This document shows positions 30,390-40,499 of a stretch of 64,000 bases of DNA, in pieces. The position numbers were made by a program, and so were the translations under genes. This DNA is from Beijerinckiaceae bacterium (GTDB lineage Bacteria > Pseudomonadota > Alphaproteobacteria > Rhizobiales > Beijerinckiaceae). Below the pieces are notes generated by a model that saw nothing but the letters and a program-made list of their open reading frames with translations, had not been told where the DNA came from and searched no databases. The stretch covers positions 124,001 to 188,000 of the forward strand of contig JAPZTO010000002.1 of NCBI GenBank assembly GCA_027532775.1, given 5' to 3'. Every line of letters starts with the position of its first letter. Position 1 is the first letter of the stretch.

Positions 30390-32483
30390 ATGGCGCATGC
30401 AATCGTCTTCCTGCCGCTGCTCGGCTTCCTCATCGCGGGGATTGCCAGCCTTCTGGCCCATCGCCCCGCCCGCGAGGCGGATGTGCTGGCCTTCGGCAAT
30501 GCGGATCATTCCGGCCATAGCCATGCGGCGCACGGCCATCACGGCCATGACGATCACGGCCATGACGATCATCACGCCCCGGAACCTTCGCCGCATCCGG
30601 AGCCGGTCTCGCGCTTTGCCGAGATCATCACGACCGGGTTTCTCGGCGTGTCCTGCCTGCTGGCCTGGGTGATGTTCTTCCAGGTCGCGGTCGGTTCGGG
30701 CGCGCCGGTGCGCGTCACGGTGGCGGAGTGGATCCATGTCGGCAGCTTCATGGTTGACTGGGCCCTGCGCGTCGACACGCTGACGGCGGTGATGCTGGTG
30801 GTGGTGACCAGCGTCTCGACGCTCGTCCATCTCTATTCGATTGGCTACATGCACGAGGATCCGGCACGGCCGCGGTTCTTCGCCTATCTCTCGCTCTTCA
30901 CCTTCGCCATGCTGATGCTGGTGACGTCGGACAACCTCGTCCAGATGTTCTTCGGCTGGGAAGGTGTCGGCCTCGCGAGCTACCTGCTGATCGGCTTCTG
31001 GTACAAGAAAAAGAGCGCCAATGACGCGGCGATGAAGGCCTTCATCGTCAACCGCGTCGGCGATTTCGGCTTCGCGCTCGGGATCTTCCTGGTGTTCTGG
31101 ATCTTCGGCGCGGTGACGTTCGACCCGATCTTCGCCGGCGTGGCCGGCCAGGAAAAGGCGCTGGTCAAGTTCCTCGGCTACGAGGTGAAGGCGCTCGAGC
31201 TGGCCGCCCTGCTGCTCTTCATGGGCGCGATGGGCAAGTCGGCGCAGTTCCTGCTCCATACCTGGCTGCCGGATGCGATGGAGGGGCCGACCCCGGTTTC
31301 CGCGCTGATCCATGCCGCGACCATGGTGACGGCCGGCGTGTTCATGGTGGCCCGGCTCTCGCCGATCTTCGAGCATGCCCCCTTCGCGCAGAGCGTGGTG
31401 CTGGTGGTCGGCGCGACAACGGCCTTCTTCGCGGCGACGGTCGGGCTGGTGCAGAACGATATCAAGCGCGTCATTGCCTATTCGACCTGCTCGCAGCTCG
31501 GCTATATGTTCGTGGCGCTTGGCGTCGGCGTATATTCCGCCGGAATCTACCATCTCTTCACGCATGCCTTCTTCAAGGCGCTGCTGTTCCTCGGGGCCGG
31601 CTCGGTTATCCATGCCATGCACCATGAGCAGGATATCCGGAAGATGGGGGGCCTCGCGAAGAAGATCCCGTTCACGGCCGCGATGATGGGCATCGGCACC
31701 ATCGCGCTGACGGGTTTTCCCTTCACCGCCGGCTTCTATTCGAAGGATGCGATCATCGAGGCGGCCTATGTCGCCCACACGCCGGGGCATGTCTATGCCT
31801 TCTTCTGCGTGGTCGTCGCGGCCTTCATGACCTCGTTCTATTCCTGGCGCCTGTTCTTCATGACCTTCATGGGCAAGACGCGGGCCGACCACCACACCTA
31901 TGACCATGCCCATGAGAGCCCGATGGTGATGCTGGTGCCCTTGGGCATCCTTGCCGCCGGGGCAATCCTGGCCGGGTTCCCGCTGGTCCATGCCTTCCTG
32001 TCGGATGCCAATGGCCCGTTCTGGAAGAATTCGATCTTCACTCTGGCCAGCAACCACACGCTGCATGACATGCATGATCCGGCCAAGCTGCCGCGCTGGG
32101 TGCCGTGGACGCCGTTCGTGATGATGGTGCTCGGCTTCGTGCTGGCCTGGGCCTTCTACATCAAGTGGACCGACATCCCGGGCAAGATCGCGGCGCGCCA
32201 CGATGTCGTTTATCGCTTCCTGCTCAACAAGTGGTATTTCGACGAGCTCTATGACCTGATCTTCGTGCGGCCGGCGCGCCGGCTCGGCCATTTCCTCTGG
32301 AAGAAAGGCGACGGCCTCGTCATTGACGGGTTCGGCCCCGACGGTGTCTCTGCGGCAGTGCTCCGCGTGACCGGCCGGGTGGTCAAGCTGCAGACCGGCT
32401 ATGTCTACCATTATGCCTTCGCGATGCTGCTCGGGGTGGCCGGCTTCGTGACCTGGTATCTGTTCGCAGGGGGAGCGCACTAA
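30390..32483 (+). CDS. nuoL: NADH-quinone oxidoreductase subunit L with His-rich insert
   Basis: A 697-residue antiporter-like subunit (ND5 homologue) with the long lateral helix. Conserved channel residues appear in [19 protein letters not shown] and [34 protein letters not shown]. Between helices 1 and 2, residues about 40-69 hold a soluble His/Asp-rich insert with a dozen histidines ([15 protein letters not shown] part), encoded partly by a 15-bp tandem duplication. E. coli NuoL has no such stretch. The stop overlaps the nuoM start (TAATG). Confidence 0.97.
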   Translation: MAHAIVFLPLLGFLIAGIASLLAHRPAREADVLAFGNADHSGHSHAAHGHHGHDDHGHDDHHAPEPSPHPEPVSRFAEIITTGFLGVSCLLAWVMFFQVAVGSGAPVRVTVAEWIHVGSFMVDWALRVDTLTAVMLVVVTSVSTLVHLYSIGYMHEDPARPRFFAYLSLFTFAMLMLVTSDNLVQMFFGWEGVGLASYLLIGFWYKKKSANDAAMKAFIVNRVGDFGFALGIFLVFWIFGAVTFDPIFAGVAGQEKALVKFLGYEVKALELAALLLFMGAMGKSAQFLLHTWLPDAMEGPTPVSALIHAATMVTAGVFMVARLSPIFEHAPFAQSVVLVVGATTAFFAATVGLVQNDIKRVIAYSTCSQLGYMFVALGVGVYSAGIYHLFTHAFFKALLFLGAGSVIHAMHHEQDIRKMGGLAKKIPFTAAMMGIGTIALTGFPFTAGFYSKDAIIEAAYVAHTPGHVYAFFCVVVAAFMTSFYSWRLFFMTFMGKTRADHHTYDHAHESPMVMLVPLGILAAGAILAGFPLVHAFLSDANGPFWKNSIFTLASNHTLHDMHDPAKLPRWVPWTPFVMMVLGFVLAWAFYIKWTDIPGKIAARHDVVYRFLLNKWYFDELYDLIFVRPARRLGHFLWKKGDGLVIDGFGPDGVSAAVLRVTGRVVKLQTGYVYHYAFAMLLGVAGFVTWYLFAGGAH

Positions 32484-33985
32484 TGTTCGGCTTCGGCATT
32501 CTCTCCGGGCTGCTCGTCCTGCCGCTGGTCGGCGCGGCCTTCGTCCTCCTGCAGAAGGATGACGAGGCCGGCCTGCGCAATGCGCGCTGGGGCGCCTTCT
32601 GGACAACGATCGTCACCTTTCTGCTCAGCCTCGTCGCTTTGGCGCGGTTCGATGCCACCAAGGCCGGCTTCCAGCTGATCGAGCGCAAGGAATGGCTCGG
32701 CGAGCAGATCGTCTATCAGCTTGGCGTCGATGGCGTGGCGATGCCCTTCGTCATCCTCACAACCTTCCTGATGCCGTTCTGCATCGCGGCGTCTTTCCAC
32801 TCGATCCGCACCCGCGTGAAGGAATATTTCGCGCTGTTCCTGCTGCTCGAGACCCTGATGATCGGTGTCTTCGTCAGCCTCGATCTCGTGCTGTTCTACG
32901 TGTTCTTCGAGGCCGGCCTGATCCCGATGTTCCTGATCATCGGCATCTGGGGCGGTGCGCGGCGCATCTATGCGAGCTTCAAGTTCTTCCTCTACACGCT
33001 GCTCGGCTCGGTGCTGATGCTGCTGGCCATCATGGCCATGTACTGGACGGCGGGCTCGACCGATATCGTGAAGCTGCTGGCCTACAGATTCCCGTCCGGG
33101 ATGCAATATTGGCTCTGGCTGGCCTTCTTCGCCTCCTTCGCGGTGAAGATGCCGATGTGGCCGGTCCATACCTGGCTGCCGGATGCGCATGTGGAGGCGC
33201 CGACGGCGGGCTCGGTCATCCTCGCGGGCATCCTGCTGAAGATGGGTGGCTACGGCTTCATCCGCTTCTCACTGCCGATGTTCCCGGAGGCGAGCCTCTA
33301 TTTCGCCAATCTCGTCTTCGCGCTCTCGGTCGTGGCGATCATCTATACGAGCCTCGTCGCGATGATGCAGGAAGATATCAAGAAGCTCATCGCCTATTCC
33401 TCGGTGGCGCATATGGGCTTCGTGACGATGGGCCTTTTCACGCTGAATTCGCAGGGCGTGCAGGGGGCCGTGTTCCAGATGGTCAGCCACGGGCTGGTTT
33501 CCGGCGCGCTCTTCCTCTGTGTCGGCGTCGTCTATGACCGGCTGCATACCCGCGAGATCGCGGCCTATGGCGGGCTGGTGAACCGGATGCCGCTCTATGC
33601 GCTGGTCTTCCTGCTGTTCACCATGGCCAATGTCGGCCTGCCGGGAACCAGCGGCTTTGTCGGGGAATTCCTCACGCTGCTCGGCTCCTACAAGGCCAAT
33701 ACCTGGGTGGCCGTGCTGGCAACCACGGGCGTGATCTTCTCGGCCTGCTACGCGCTCTGGCTCTTTGCCCGGGTGGTCTATGGCAAGGTTGAGAAGCATT
33801 CGCTGGAGGCGATCCCCGATCTCGACCGGCGCGAACTGGCGCTGCTGGTGCCGCTGGCGCTGCTGGTCATCTATTTCGGCGTGCAGCCGAACGCCATCCT
33901 GTCGATGAGCCAGGCCTCGGTTGACGGCATTCTCGCCGCGGTCCAGGCCGGGCTCGGCGGCAAGCTCGCCGTGCTGGCGCAATAA
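32483..33985 (+). CDS. nuoM: NADH-quinone oxidoreductase subunit M
   Basis: A 500-residue antiporter-like subunit (ND4 homologue). The essential Glu and Lys helices are seen in [21 protein letters not shown] and [31 protein letters not shown]. The ATG lies in the nuoL stop, and nuoN follows after 16 bp with AAGGAGG. Confidence 0.98.
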   Translation: MFGFGILSGLLVLPLVGAAFVLLQKDDEAGLRNARWGAFWTTIVTFLLSLVALARFDATKAGFQLIERKEWLGEQIVYQLGVDGVAMPFVILTTFLMPFCIAASFHSIRTRVKEYFALFLLLETLMIGVFVSLDLVLFYVFFEAGLIPMFLIIGIWGGARRIYASFKFFLYTLLGSVLMLLAIMAMYWTAGSTDIVKLLAYRFPSGMQYWLWLAFFASFAVKMPMWPVHTWLPDAHVEAPTAGSVILAGILLKMGGYGFIRFSLPMFPEASLYFANLVFALSVVAIIYTSLVAMMQEDIKKLIAYSSVAHMGFVTMGLFTLNSQGVQGAVFQMVSHGLVSGALFLCVGVVYDRLHTREIAAYGGLVNRMPLYALVFLLFTMANVGLPGTSGFVGEFLTLLGSYKANTWVAVLATTGVIFSACYALWLFARVVYGKVEKHSLEAIPDLDRRELALLVPLALLVIYFGVQPNAILSMSQASVDGILAAVQAGLGGKLAVLAQ

Positions 33986-34001
33986 GGAGGAGGGGGCTTC
34001 C

Positions 34002-35447
34002 ATGAATCAGGTGATTTCCCCTGTTCCGGCTTTCGGCCCGGCTCTGCCGGAGATCGTGCTGGCTGTTGCCGCGCTGGCGCTCGTCCTCCTCGGTTCGTTC
34101 CGGGGGGATGGCGCCAAGGTGCTGATCGACCGGATCGCGATGGCGGCCCTGGTGCTGGCCGGCCTGATCCTGATCGATCAGGGTCCGGCGCGGCTCTCCA
34201 CTTTCAACGATGCCTTCGTCGTCGATGTCTTCGCGCGGGTCATGAAGATCCTGACATTGATCGGCGCCGTGGTGGCGATCATCCTGTCCAACCGCTTCTT
34301 CGCCGAAGAGAAGGTCGCGCGGTTCGAATACACCATCCTCATCCTGCTCTCGACGATCGGGATGATGATGATGTGCTCGGCCAACGAGCTGATCTCGCTG
34401 TATCTCGGCGTCGAATTGCAGAGCCTTGCGCTCTATGTCGTCGCGGCGATCCATCGCGACAATGCCAAGGCCTCCGAAGCCGGGCTGAAATATTTCGTCC
34501 TCGGGGCCCTGTCCTCGGGCATGCTGCTCTACGGGATGAGTCTCGTCTATGGCTTTACCGGCTCGGTGACATTCCCGACCATCGCCAAGGCGGTAACAGG
34601 CGGGCATGGCTCGGGCGTGATGATCGGCCTCGTTTTCATTGTTGCCGGCCTCGCCTTCAAGATGAGCGTCGTGCCGTTCCACATGTGGACGCCGGATGTG
34701 TATGAGGGCGCGCCGACGCCGGTCGCGGCCTTCTTCGCCACGGCGCCGAAAATGGCGGCTGTCGCGATGACGACGCGCATCCTGATCGATGCTTTCCTGC
34801 CGATCCTGAAGGACTGGCAGCCGATCATCGCCTTCGCGGCCATTGCCTCGATGGGTCTCGGCGCCTTTGCGGCGATCGGGCAGAACAACATCAAGCGGCT
34901 GATGGCCTATTCCTCGATCGGGAATATGGGCTACGCGCTGGTCGGCCTCGCGGCCGGCACCGTTCAGGGCGTCGAGGGCGTCGTGATCTTCATGGTGATC
35001 TATCTCGCCATGACAATCGGCGTCTTCGCGGTCATCCTCGCCATGCAGGGCCAGACCGGGACGCGGATGGAACTGGTGAGCGATCTTGCCGGCGCCTCGC
35101 GCACCAGCCCGGGCCTCGCCTTCGTCATGGCGGCCTTGCTGTTCTCGCTGATCGGCATTCCGCCGCTGGCCGGGTTCTTCGGCAAGTTCTATGTCTTCGC
35201 CGCGGCGATCCAGGCCAAGCTCTTCGCCCTTTCGGTGATCGGCATCCTCGCCAGCGTAGTCTCGGCCTTCTATTACCTCCGGATCATCAAGGTGATGTAT
35301 TTCGACGAGCCGGCACCGGCTTTCCGGGATGCCGGCCTCGAGATCAGGGCAGTCATGTGGGTTTCGGCGGCATTCGTGATCCTGTTCGCCGTCGTCGCCG
35401 GTCCGGTCCGGTCCGTCGCCGAGGCGGCGGCACGCTCGCTCTTCTGA
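34002..35447 (+). CDS. nuoN: NADH-quinone oxidoreductase subunit N
   Basis: A 481-residue antiporter-like subunit (ND2 homologue), the last of the operon. Channel segments IGMMMMCSANELISLYLGVELQSLALYV and GLAFKMSVVPFHMWTPDVYEGAPTPV-type motifs are present. The ATG at 34002 is preceded by AAGGAGGAGGG. birA starts 2 bp after the stop, so the transcript probably continues. Confidence 0.97.
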   Translation: MNQVISPVPAFGPALPEIVLAVAALALVLLGSFRGDGAKVLIDRIAMAALVLAGLILIDQGPARLSTFNDAFVVDVFARVMKILTLIGAVVAIILSNRFFAEEKVARFEYTILILLSTIGMMMMCSANELISLYLGVELQSLALYVVAAIHRDNAKASEAGLKYFVLGALSSGMLLYGMSLVYGFTGSVTFPTIAKAVTGGHGSGVMIGLVFIVAGLAFKMSVVPFHMWTPDVYEGAPTPVAAFFATAPKMAAVAMTTRILIDAFLPILKDWQPIIAFAAIASMGLGAFAAIGQNNIKRLMAYSSIGNMGYALVGLAAGTVQGVEGVVIFMVIYLAMTIGVFAVILAMQGQTGTRMELVSDLAGASRTSPGLAFVMAALLFSLIGIPPLAGFFGKFYVFAAAIQAKLFALSVIGILASVVSAFYYLRIIKVMYFDEPAPAFRDAGLEIRAVMWVSAAFVILFAVVAGPVRSVAEAAARSLF

Positions 35448-35449
35448 GC

Positions 35450-36244
35450 ATGGAACTCGGCGCAGCGGCGCGCAGGGCCGGGTTTCAGCTGGAATTCCGC
35501 GAGGTTGTGGCCTCGACCAATGATCTCGCGCTGGCGGCTTTGCAGCAGGGCGGAGACCGCCACTGGTTCGTGGCCGGTCAGCAGCAGGCCGGGCGTGGGC
35601 GCCATGGCCGGGACTGGGTGTCGCCGCCTGGAAATCTCTATGCGAGCCTCGCTCTGGCGGCGCCATGCCCGCCGGCCCGGGCACCGCTGGTCGGCTTCGT
35701 GGCCGGGCTGAGCCTTGCCGAGGCCTTCTGCCGTGTCTCTCCCGCCCTGCGCCCGGTCATCCATCTCAAATGGCCGAATGACGTGCAGATCGCAGGGGCC
35801 AAAGCCGCCGGCATCCTGCTGGAGGGGCTGTCGCTCCCCGGCGGGCGGACCGGCATCGTGATCGGGATGGGCGCGAATATCCGTCACCGGCCCGATCTCG
35901 CCGATTATCCGGTCACCGCTTTGGCCGATCACGCGCCGGGCGCACAGGTGCCGGCGGTCCTTGCCGCCCTGTCTGACCGGATTGCCGAGAATCTTGCCCT
36001 GTTCGATGCCGGCAACGGCTTCGCGGCAATCCGCGAGGGCTGGCTCCGGCATGCCCTGCCGAAGGGTACGAAGCTGCGGGTACGCCTGCCGGCGGGCGAG
36101 CGCCATGGCACTTTTGCCGGCCTCGACCCGGATGGTCATCTCCTGCTAGACACGGGCCGTGCGGTCGAGGCCGTGATGGTCGGCGATGTCTTCCTTGCGG
36201 AAGCGCCGGCCGATCCGCAAACCGCGTTAAGGACTCTGGGATGA
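35450..36244 (+). CDS. birA: Biotin--[acetyl-CoA-carboxylase] ligase
   Basis: A 264-residue enzyme that makes biotinyl-AMP and attaches biotin to carboxylase carrier domains. The ligase signature QQAGRGRHGRDWVSPPGNLY and the lysine segment HLKWPNDVQIAGAKAAGILLEG are present, with a C-terminal SH3-like domain. There is no N-terminal DNA-binding domain, so it is monofunctional and not a bio operon repressor. Placement directly after nuoN and overlapping rnj (ATGA) is common in alphaproteobacteria. Confidence 0.94.
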   Translation: MELGAAARRAGFQLEFREVVASTNDLALAALQQGGDRHWFVAGQQQAGRGRHGRDWVSPPGNLYASLALAAPCPPARAPLVGFVAGLSLAEAFCRVSPALRPVIHLKWPNDVQIAGAKAAGILLEGLSLPGGRTGIVIGMGANIRHRPDLADYPVTALADHAPGAQVPAVLAALSDRIAENLALFDAGNGFAAIREGWLRHALPKGTKLRVRLPAGERHGTFAGLDPDGHLLLDTGRAVEAVMVGDVFLAEAPADPQTALRTLG

Positions 36245-37905
36245 AATCGGACGAACTGGTCTTTGTGCCGCTGGGTGGGCTCGGCGAAATCGGCATGAAC
36301 ATGGCGCTGTACGGGTTCGGCCCGGCCAAGAGGCGGCAATGGATCATGATCGATTGCGGTGTTGCCTTCGCGGGCGATGACCTTCCGGGGGTGGACCTGC
36401 TCTATCCCGACCCCGCCTTCATCGAGGCCGAGAAGAAGAACCTGCTCGGCATCATCATCACCCATGCCCATGAAGATCATTTCGGAGGGCTGGCCGATCT
36501 CTGGCCACGTTTCGGCTGCCCGGTCTACATGACGCCCTTTGCCGCGAACCTGCTTGAGGCACGGCGGCTTTCCGAGCCCGGCGCGCCGCGCATCCCCGTC
36601 CGGGGCATTCCGCAGGTGACGCGGTTTACGCTCGGCCCGTTCGATATCGAAACGATTCCGGTGGCGCATTCGATCCCCGAATCCATGGCCCTGGCCATCC
36701 GGACGCCGCTCGGCACGGTGCTGCATACGGGCGACTGGAAAATCGACGAGACGCCGATCATCGGCCTGCCCACCGATGCGCAACGGCTGACGGAGATCGG
36801 CGACGAGGGCGTCCTGGCGATGGTCTGCGATTCGACCAACGTGACGCGCGAGGGTATCTCGCCGTCGGAGGCCGATGTGCAGGTCGGGCTGCGCGAGTTG
36901 ATCCTCGCCGCGCGGGGGCGCGTGGCCGTGACGACCTTCGCCTCGAATGTCGCCCGGATCCGCGCCGTGGCCGAGGCTGCGGCGGAAGCCGGGCGCGAGG
37001 TCATCCTTGTCGGCCGGGCGATGGACCGTGTGGCCGATATCGCGACCGAACTCGGCATGCTCGAGGGCGTCGCGCCGTTCCGCGGGGCTGAGCGCTACCG
37101 CAGCCTCGCGCGCGACAAATGCGTGATCCTGCTGACCGGCAGCCAGGGCGAGAACCGGGCGGCTTTGGCACGCGTGGCGGAGGGCGAGCACCCGGAAATC
37201 AGCCTCGATGCCGGCGATACGGTGATCTTCTCGTCGCGCACCATTCCGGGCAACGAGAAGTCCGTCGGCAAGATCGTCAATGCCCTCGCCAAGATGGGTG
37301 TGAAGATCATCACCGATCGGGACGGACTGGTCCATGTTTCCGGCCATCCGCGGCGCGAAGAGCTTCGGCGCATGTATGGCTGGGTCCGCCCGAAAATCGC
37401 CATTCCGGCGCATGGAGAGGCGCTGCATCTGAGCATGCATCGCGATTTCGCGCGGGAACTCGGCGTCAAGCAGGTGCTCCGGGCCTTCAATGGGGACATG
37501 GTCCGCCTGGCCCCGGACGAGCCGAACGTGATCGACCAGGTGCCGAACGGCCGGCTGGCCAAGGATGGCGAGCTTGTCATCCCGCTGGCTGACCCGACCG
37601 TGCCGGAGCGGCGCAAGCTCGCCTATGTCGGCATGGTTGCCATTGCCATCGCGATCGATGAGCGCGGGCAGATGGCGGCCGATCCCCAGGTCGAACTGGT
37701 CGGCCTGCCGGTGCAGGATGACGAGGGCGAGACCTTCCTCGAACATGTCCGCGACCTTGTGGACGAGAATTTCCGGACCCTGCCCAAGGCGCGGCGACGC
37801 GATGTCGATTCGGTCCGCACGGCGATCGAGCGCGGGGTGCGCGCGGGAATCGCGGAAATCTGGGGCAAGAAGCCCGTCACCAAGGTTCTTATTCTGGAGG
37901 TGTGA
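36241..37905 (+). CDS. rnj: Ribonuclease J
   Basis: A 554-residue metallo-beta-lactamase/beta-CASP RNase with endonuclease and 5'-3' exonuclease activity; alphaproteobacteria use it in rRNA maturation. Zinc ligands are in HAHEDH (residues 75-80), and beta-CASP motifs include CDSTNVTREG and GSQGENRAALARVAEGEH. The HSIPESMALAI stretch and SGHPRREELRRMYGWVRPKIAIPAHGE-type C motif are intact. The start overlaps the birA stop, and mce follows after 6 bp. Confidence 0.95.
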   Translation: MKSDELVFVPLGGLGEIGMNMALYGFGPAKRRQWIMIDCGVAFAGDDLPGVDLLYPDPAFIEAEKKNLLGIIITHAHEDHFGGLADLWPRFGCPVYMTPFAANLLEARRLSEPGAPRIPVRGIPQVTRFTLGPFDIETIPVAHSIPESMALAIRTPLGTVLHTGDWKIDETPIIGLPTDAQRLTEIGDEGVLAMVCDSTNVTREGISPSEADVQVGLRELILAARGRVAVTTFASNVARIRAVAEAAAEAGREVILVGRAMDRVADIATELGMLEGVAPFRGAERYRSLARDKCVILLTGSQGENRAALARVAEGEHPEISLDAGDTVIFSSRTIPGNEKSVGKIVNALAKMGVKIITDRDGLVHVSGHPRREELRRMYGWVRPKIAIPAHGEALHLSMHRDFARELGVKQVLRAFNGDMVRLAPDEPNVIDQVPNGRLAKDGELVIPLADPTVPERRKLAYVGMVAIAIAIDERGQMAADPQVELVGLPVQDDEGETFLEHVRDLVDENFRTLPKARRRDVDSVRTAIERGVRAGIAEIWGKKPVTKVLILEV

Positions 37906-37911
37906 GGCGTC

Positions 37912-38322
37912 ATGATCGGTCGTCTGAACCATGTCGCCATTGCCGTGCGGGATCTCGAGGCCGCCTGCGCCACCTATCGCAACGTGCTCGGCGCCACGCT
38001 TTCGGCACCGCAGGACCTGCCGGAGCACGGCGTGCGCGTGGTCTTCGTGGAATTGCCGAACACGAAGATCGAGTTTCTCGAACCGCTCGGGCCGCAATCG
38101 CCGATTGCAAAATTCCTTGAGCGCAACCCGGATGGTGGCATCCACCATCTCTGCTACGAGGTCAGCGATATCCGCGCCGCACGGGACAGGCTTGTGGCGG
38201 CCGGGGCGCGCGTGCTCGGGGATGGCGAGCCGAAGATCGGCGCGCATGGCAACCCGGTCCTGTTCCTGCATCCCAAGGATTTCGTGGGCACGCTGACCGA
38301 GCTGGAAGAAGTGCGGGTGTAA
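37912..38322 (+). CDS. mce: Methylmalonyl-CoA epimerase
   Basis: A 136-residue VOC-fold enzyme that interconverts (R)- and (S)-methylmalonyl-CoA, used in propionyl-CoA metabolism. It begins with LNHVAIAVRDLEAAC and contains NTKIEFLEPLG, GGIHHLCYEVSDI and NPVLFLHPKDFVGTLTELEE, the metal-ligand and family-defining blocks. It lies in the rnj operon, a common placement in Rhizobiales. Confidence 0.94.
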   Translation: MIGRLNHVAIAVRDLEAACATYRNVLGATLSAPQDLPEHGVRVVFVELPNTKIEFLEPLGPQSPIAKFLERNPDGGIHHLCYEVSDIRAARDRLVAAGARVLGDGEPKIGAHGNPVLFLHPKDFVGTLTELEEVRV

Positions 38323-38397
38323 GGGCCGGGCATCCGGATCCGCCAGACTGGCGGAATCTCCGGGGCACCCTAGCTTGGCCGCAAGGAGATTATCGTC

Positions 38398-38625
38398 ATG
38401 AGCATTGGCAGCGGGATCGCGATCTATTTCGTCATCTGGTGGACAACCCTGTTTGCTGTCCTTCCATTGGGCGTGCGATCGCAGGTGGAAGCCGGCGAGG
38501 TCGTACCGGGCACCGAGCCGGGCGCGCCGTCGAGCACCAATCTCCGCAGGATCGTGCTGGTGAATTCCGGTGTGGCGGCGGTGGTCTTCCTGATCTTCAC
38601 CTATATCCTGCTGCCGCTGCTGTAA
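38398..38625 (+). CDS. DUF1467 family membrane protein
   Basis: A 75-residue protein with two hydrophobic helices at the ends (IAIYFVIWWTTLFAVLPLGV and VAAVVFLIFTYILLPLL) and a polar loop with RSQVEAGEV and GTEPGAP, the DUF1467 hallmark. No function is known. It follows mce after 75 bp with AAGGAG upstream, as in many relatives. Confidence 0.9.
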   Translation: MSIGSGIAIYFVIWWTTLFAVLPLGVRSQVEAGEVVPGTEPGAPSSTNLRRIVLVNSGVAAVVFLIFTYILLPLL

Positions 38626-38662
38626 GGTGGCGGCTGGCGAGGGCAGGGGGAAGTTCCTGCTG

Positions 38663-38714
38663 CAAGTGCCGGGTGCGAGTCCGGGGAGCAAGTCCCGGGT
38701 TCAAGTCCGGGTGA
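38663..38714. repeat. 13-bp imperfect tandem repeat, four copies
   Basis: Units at 38663, 38676, 38689 and 38702 follow the pattern CAAGTCCCGGGTG with one to three changes each. The last copies run into GGTTCAAGTCC, which mimics a tRNA T-arm but is not part of a tRNA. Confidence 0.75.
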
Positions 38715-38771
38715 ACCCGCGAGCGCGCAATGCGCGCGCCGGGCGCTATCCTCCTGACGCAAAAACAAAAA

Positions 38772-38793
38772 AAGCAGAGCCTCAGCTCTGCTT
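38772..38793. terminator. Bidirectional terminator after DUF1467
   Basis: A 9-bp perfect stem AAGCAGAGC with a CTCA loop. The plus strand continues into a T-rich tail with TGTTTTTTCG at 38801-38810. The minus strand has an uninterrupted U-run from the A-tract at 38759-38773. It ends the birA-rnj-mce-DUF1467 transcript. Confidence 0.85.
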
Positions 38794-39176
38794 GAAACTT
38801 TGTTTTTTCGTTTTTGGACGGCCGGATATCGCCTTTCGACGCCACCCTGTGAGGCTTTATTGCTTCTGGTTCTTCCTCGCCGATCCGGAGATAAGCGGGC
38901 GCCTTGCCTGTCTGAAAATGTGTTTAAAAGATGTTTTCACCCCTGTCATCATGCGCTGCAGCATTCTGGTTCGCGAATGTGTGTCATTTCCATGACGCAA
39001 GGCACAGCCTCCGGCCTGCCCGCGGCGGAAAATCCAGCCACCGGGCCATCGTTCCGCCACATCACCGGCGTGCCCTGTTCAGGCGGGACAAGCATTTGCA
39101 AGGCCGCCGAATTATGACAGAAGCTGACTCGCGCGGATGAGGGGTCCTGCCGCGCCGCCAGCATACCGGAGCCGTC

Positions 39177-40499
39177 ATGCGTCTTTCCCGCTATTTCCTG
39201 CCCATCCTGCGTGAAACTCCCAAGGAAGCCGAGATCGTCTCGCACCGGCTGGCCTTGCGTGCCGGCCTGATCCGCCAGGAATCGGCCGGGATCTATGCCT
39301 GGCTGCCATTCGGCCTGCGCGTGCTCAACCGGATCTGCGCGGTGATCCGGGAAGAGCAGAACCGCTCCGGCGCGATCGAATTGCTGATGCCGACGATCCA
39401 GTCCGCCGATCTCTGGCGCGAATCCGGCCGCTACGATGCCTATGGCAAGGAAATGCTCCGCATTACCGACCGGCACGAGCGCGAGATGCTGTTCGGCCCG
39501 ACCAACGAGGAGATGATCACCGAGATCTTCCGGGGCTATGTCCGCTCCTACAAGAGCTTGCCGCTGAACCTCTATCACCTGCAGTGGAAATTCCGCGACG
39601 AGATCCGCCCGCGTTTCGGCACGATGCGCAGCCGTGAATTCCTTATGAAGGATGCCTATTCCTTCGATATCGACCAGGCCGCGGCGCGGCATGCCTATAA
39701 CCGCATGTTCGTCGCCTATCTGCGCACTTTCGAGCGGATGGGCCTGAAATCCATCCCGATGCGTGCAGATACCGGCCCGATCGGCGGCGATCTCAGCCAT
39801 GAATTCATCATCCTCGCCTCGACCGGCGAGAGTGCGGTGTTCTGCCACAAGGATTATCTCGATTTCGCCGTGCCGCCGGCCGATACGAATTTCGACTCGG
39901 TCGAGGAGCTGGCGGGCATCGTCTCGAAATGGACGTCGCTCTACGCTGCGACCGAGGAAATGCATGACGCCGCTGCTTTCGCGCAGGTGCCGGCGGCTTC
40001 GCAGGTCTCGGCACGCGGCATCGAGGTGGGGCATATCTTCTATTTCGGCACCAAGTACAGCGAGCCGATGCGGGCCGTCGTCGCAGGGCCGGACGGCGTG
40101 GAGCGCCCTGTCCATATGGGTTCCTACGGGATCGGGCCGACGCGGCTCGTGCCGGCGATCATCGAGGCCAGCCATGACGAGGCCGGGATCATCTGGCCGG
40201 ATGCGATCGCGCCGTTCAATGCGGCGATCCTCAACCTCAAGCCGGGCGACAGCGCGACCGACACGGTCTGCGGCACGCTGGAACAGGCGCTGGAAGCGCG
40301 AGGCCTCAGCGCGCTTGTCGACGATACGGACGAACGGCCGGGCGGGAAATTCGCGACGGCGGATCTGATCGGCCTGCCCTGGCAGATCATCGTCGGTCCG
40401 AAGGGGCTGGCCGAGGGCAAGGTCGAGCTGAAGCGCCGGGCAACCGGCGAGCGCGTGCTGATGTCGCCGGAAGATGCGGTGGAGCGGATCGCCTCGTGA
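39177..40499 (+). CDS. proS: Prolyl-tRNA synthetase, short alphaproteobacterial type
   Basis: A 440-residue class II synthetase. Motif 2 ([25 protein letters not shown]) and motif 3 ([10 protein letters not shown]) are present, followed by an anticodon-binding domain (from [13 protein letters not shown]). The long editing insertion of enteric ProS is missing, as normal for alphaproteobacterial enzymes of this length. The stop overlaps the lolC start (GTGA). Confidence 0.96.
   Translation: MRLSRYFLPILRETPKEAEIVSHRLALRAGLIRQESAGIYAWLPFGLRVLNRICAVIREEQNRSGAIELLMPTIQSADLWRESGRYDAYGKEMLRITDRHEREMLFGPTNEEMITEIFRGYVRSYKSLPLNLYHLQWKFRDEIRPRFGTMRSREFLMKDAYSFDIDQAAARHAYNRMFVAYLRTFERMGLKSIPMRADTGPIGGDLSHEFIILASTGESAVFCHKDYLDFAVPPADTNFDSVEELAGIVSKWTSLYAATEEMHDAAAFAQVPAASQVSARGIEVGHIFYFGTKYSEPMRAVVAGPDGVERPVHMGSYGIGPTRLVPAIIEASHDEAGIIWPDAIAPFNAAILNLKPGDSATDTVCGTLEQALEARGLSALVDDTDERPGGKFATADLIGLPWQIIVGPKGLAEGKVELKRRATGERVLMSPEDAVERIAS

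Larger units (their letters stand above)
38626..39176. other. Intergenic region between DUF1467 and proS
   Basis: This 551-bp gap holds a 13-bp tandem repeat (38663-38714), a bidirectional terminator (38772-38793) and a lower-GC stretch (about 38850-39000). Open frames of 100-120 codons cross it but run through the terminator hairpin and resemble no family. The proS promoter should lie near 39080-39150; a TTGCAA at about 39095 is the best -35 candidate. Confidence 0.6.

Noticed and set aside
38690-38720. tRNA T-arm-like sequence GGTTCAAGTCC
   Set aside because: No matching acceptor, D-arm or anticodon arm is found around it; it is part of a 13-bp tandem repeat.
38627-39117. Open frames of about 105-120 codons between DUF1467 and proS
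   Set aside because: They cross a tandem repeat or follow directly on the terminator hairpin, have no ribosome site and no family resemblance.
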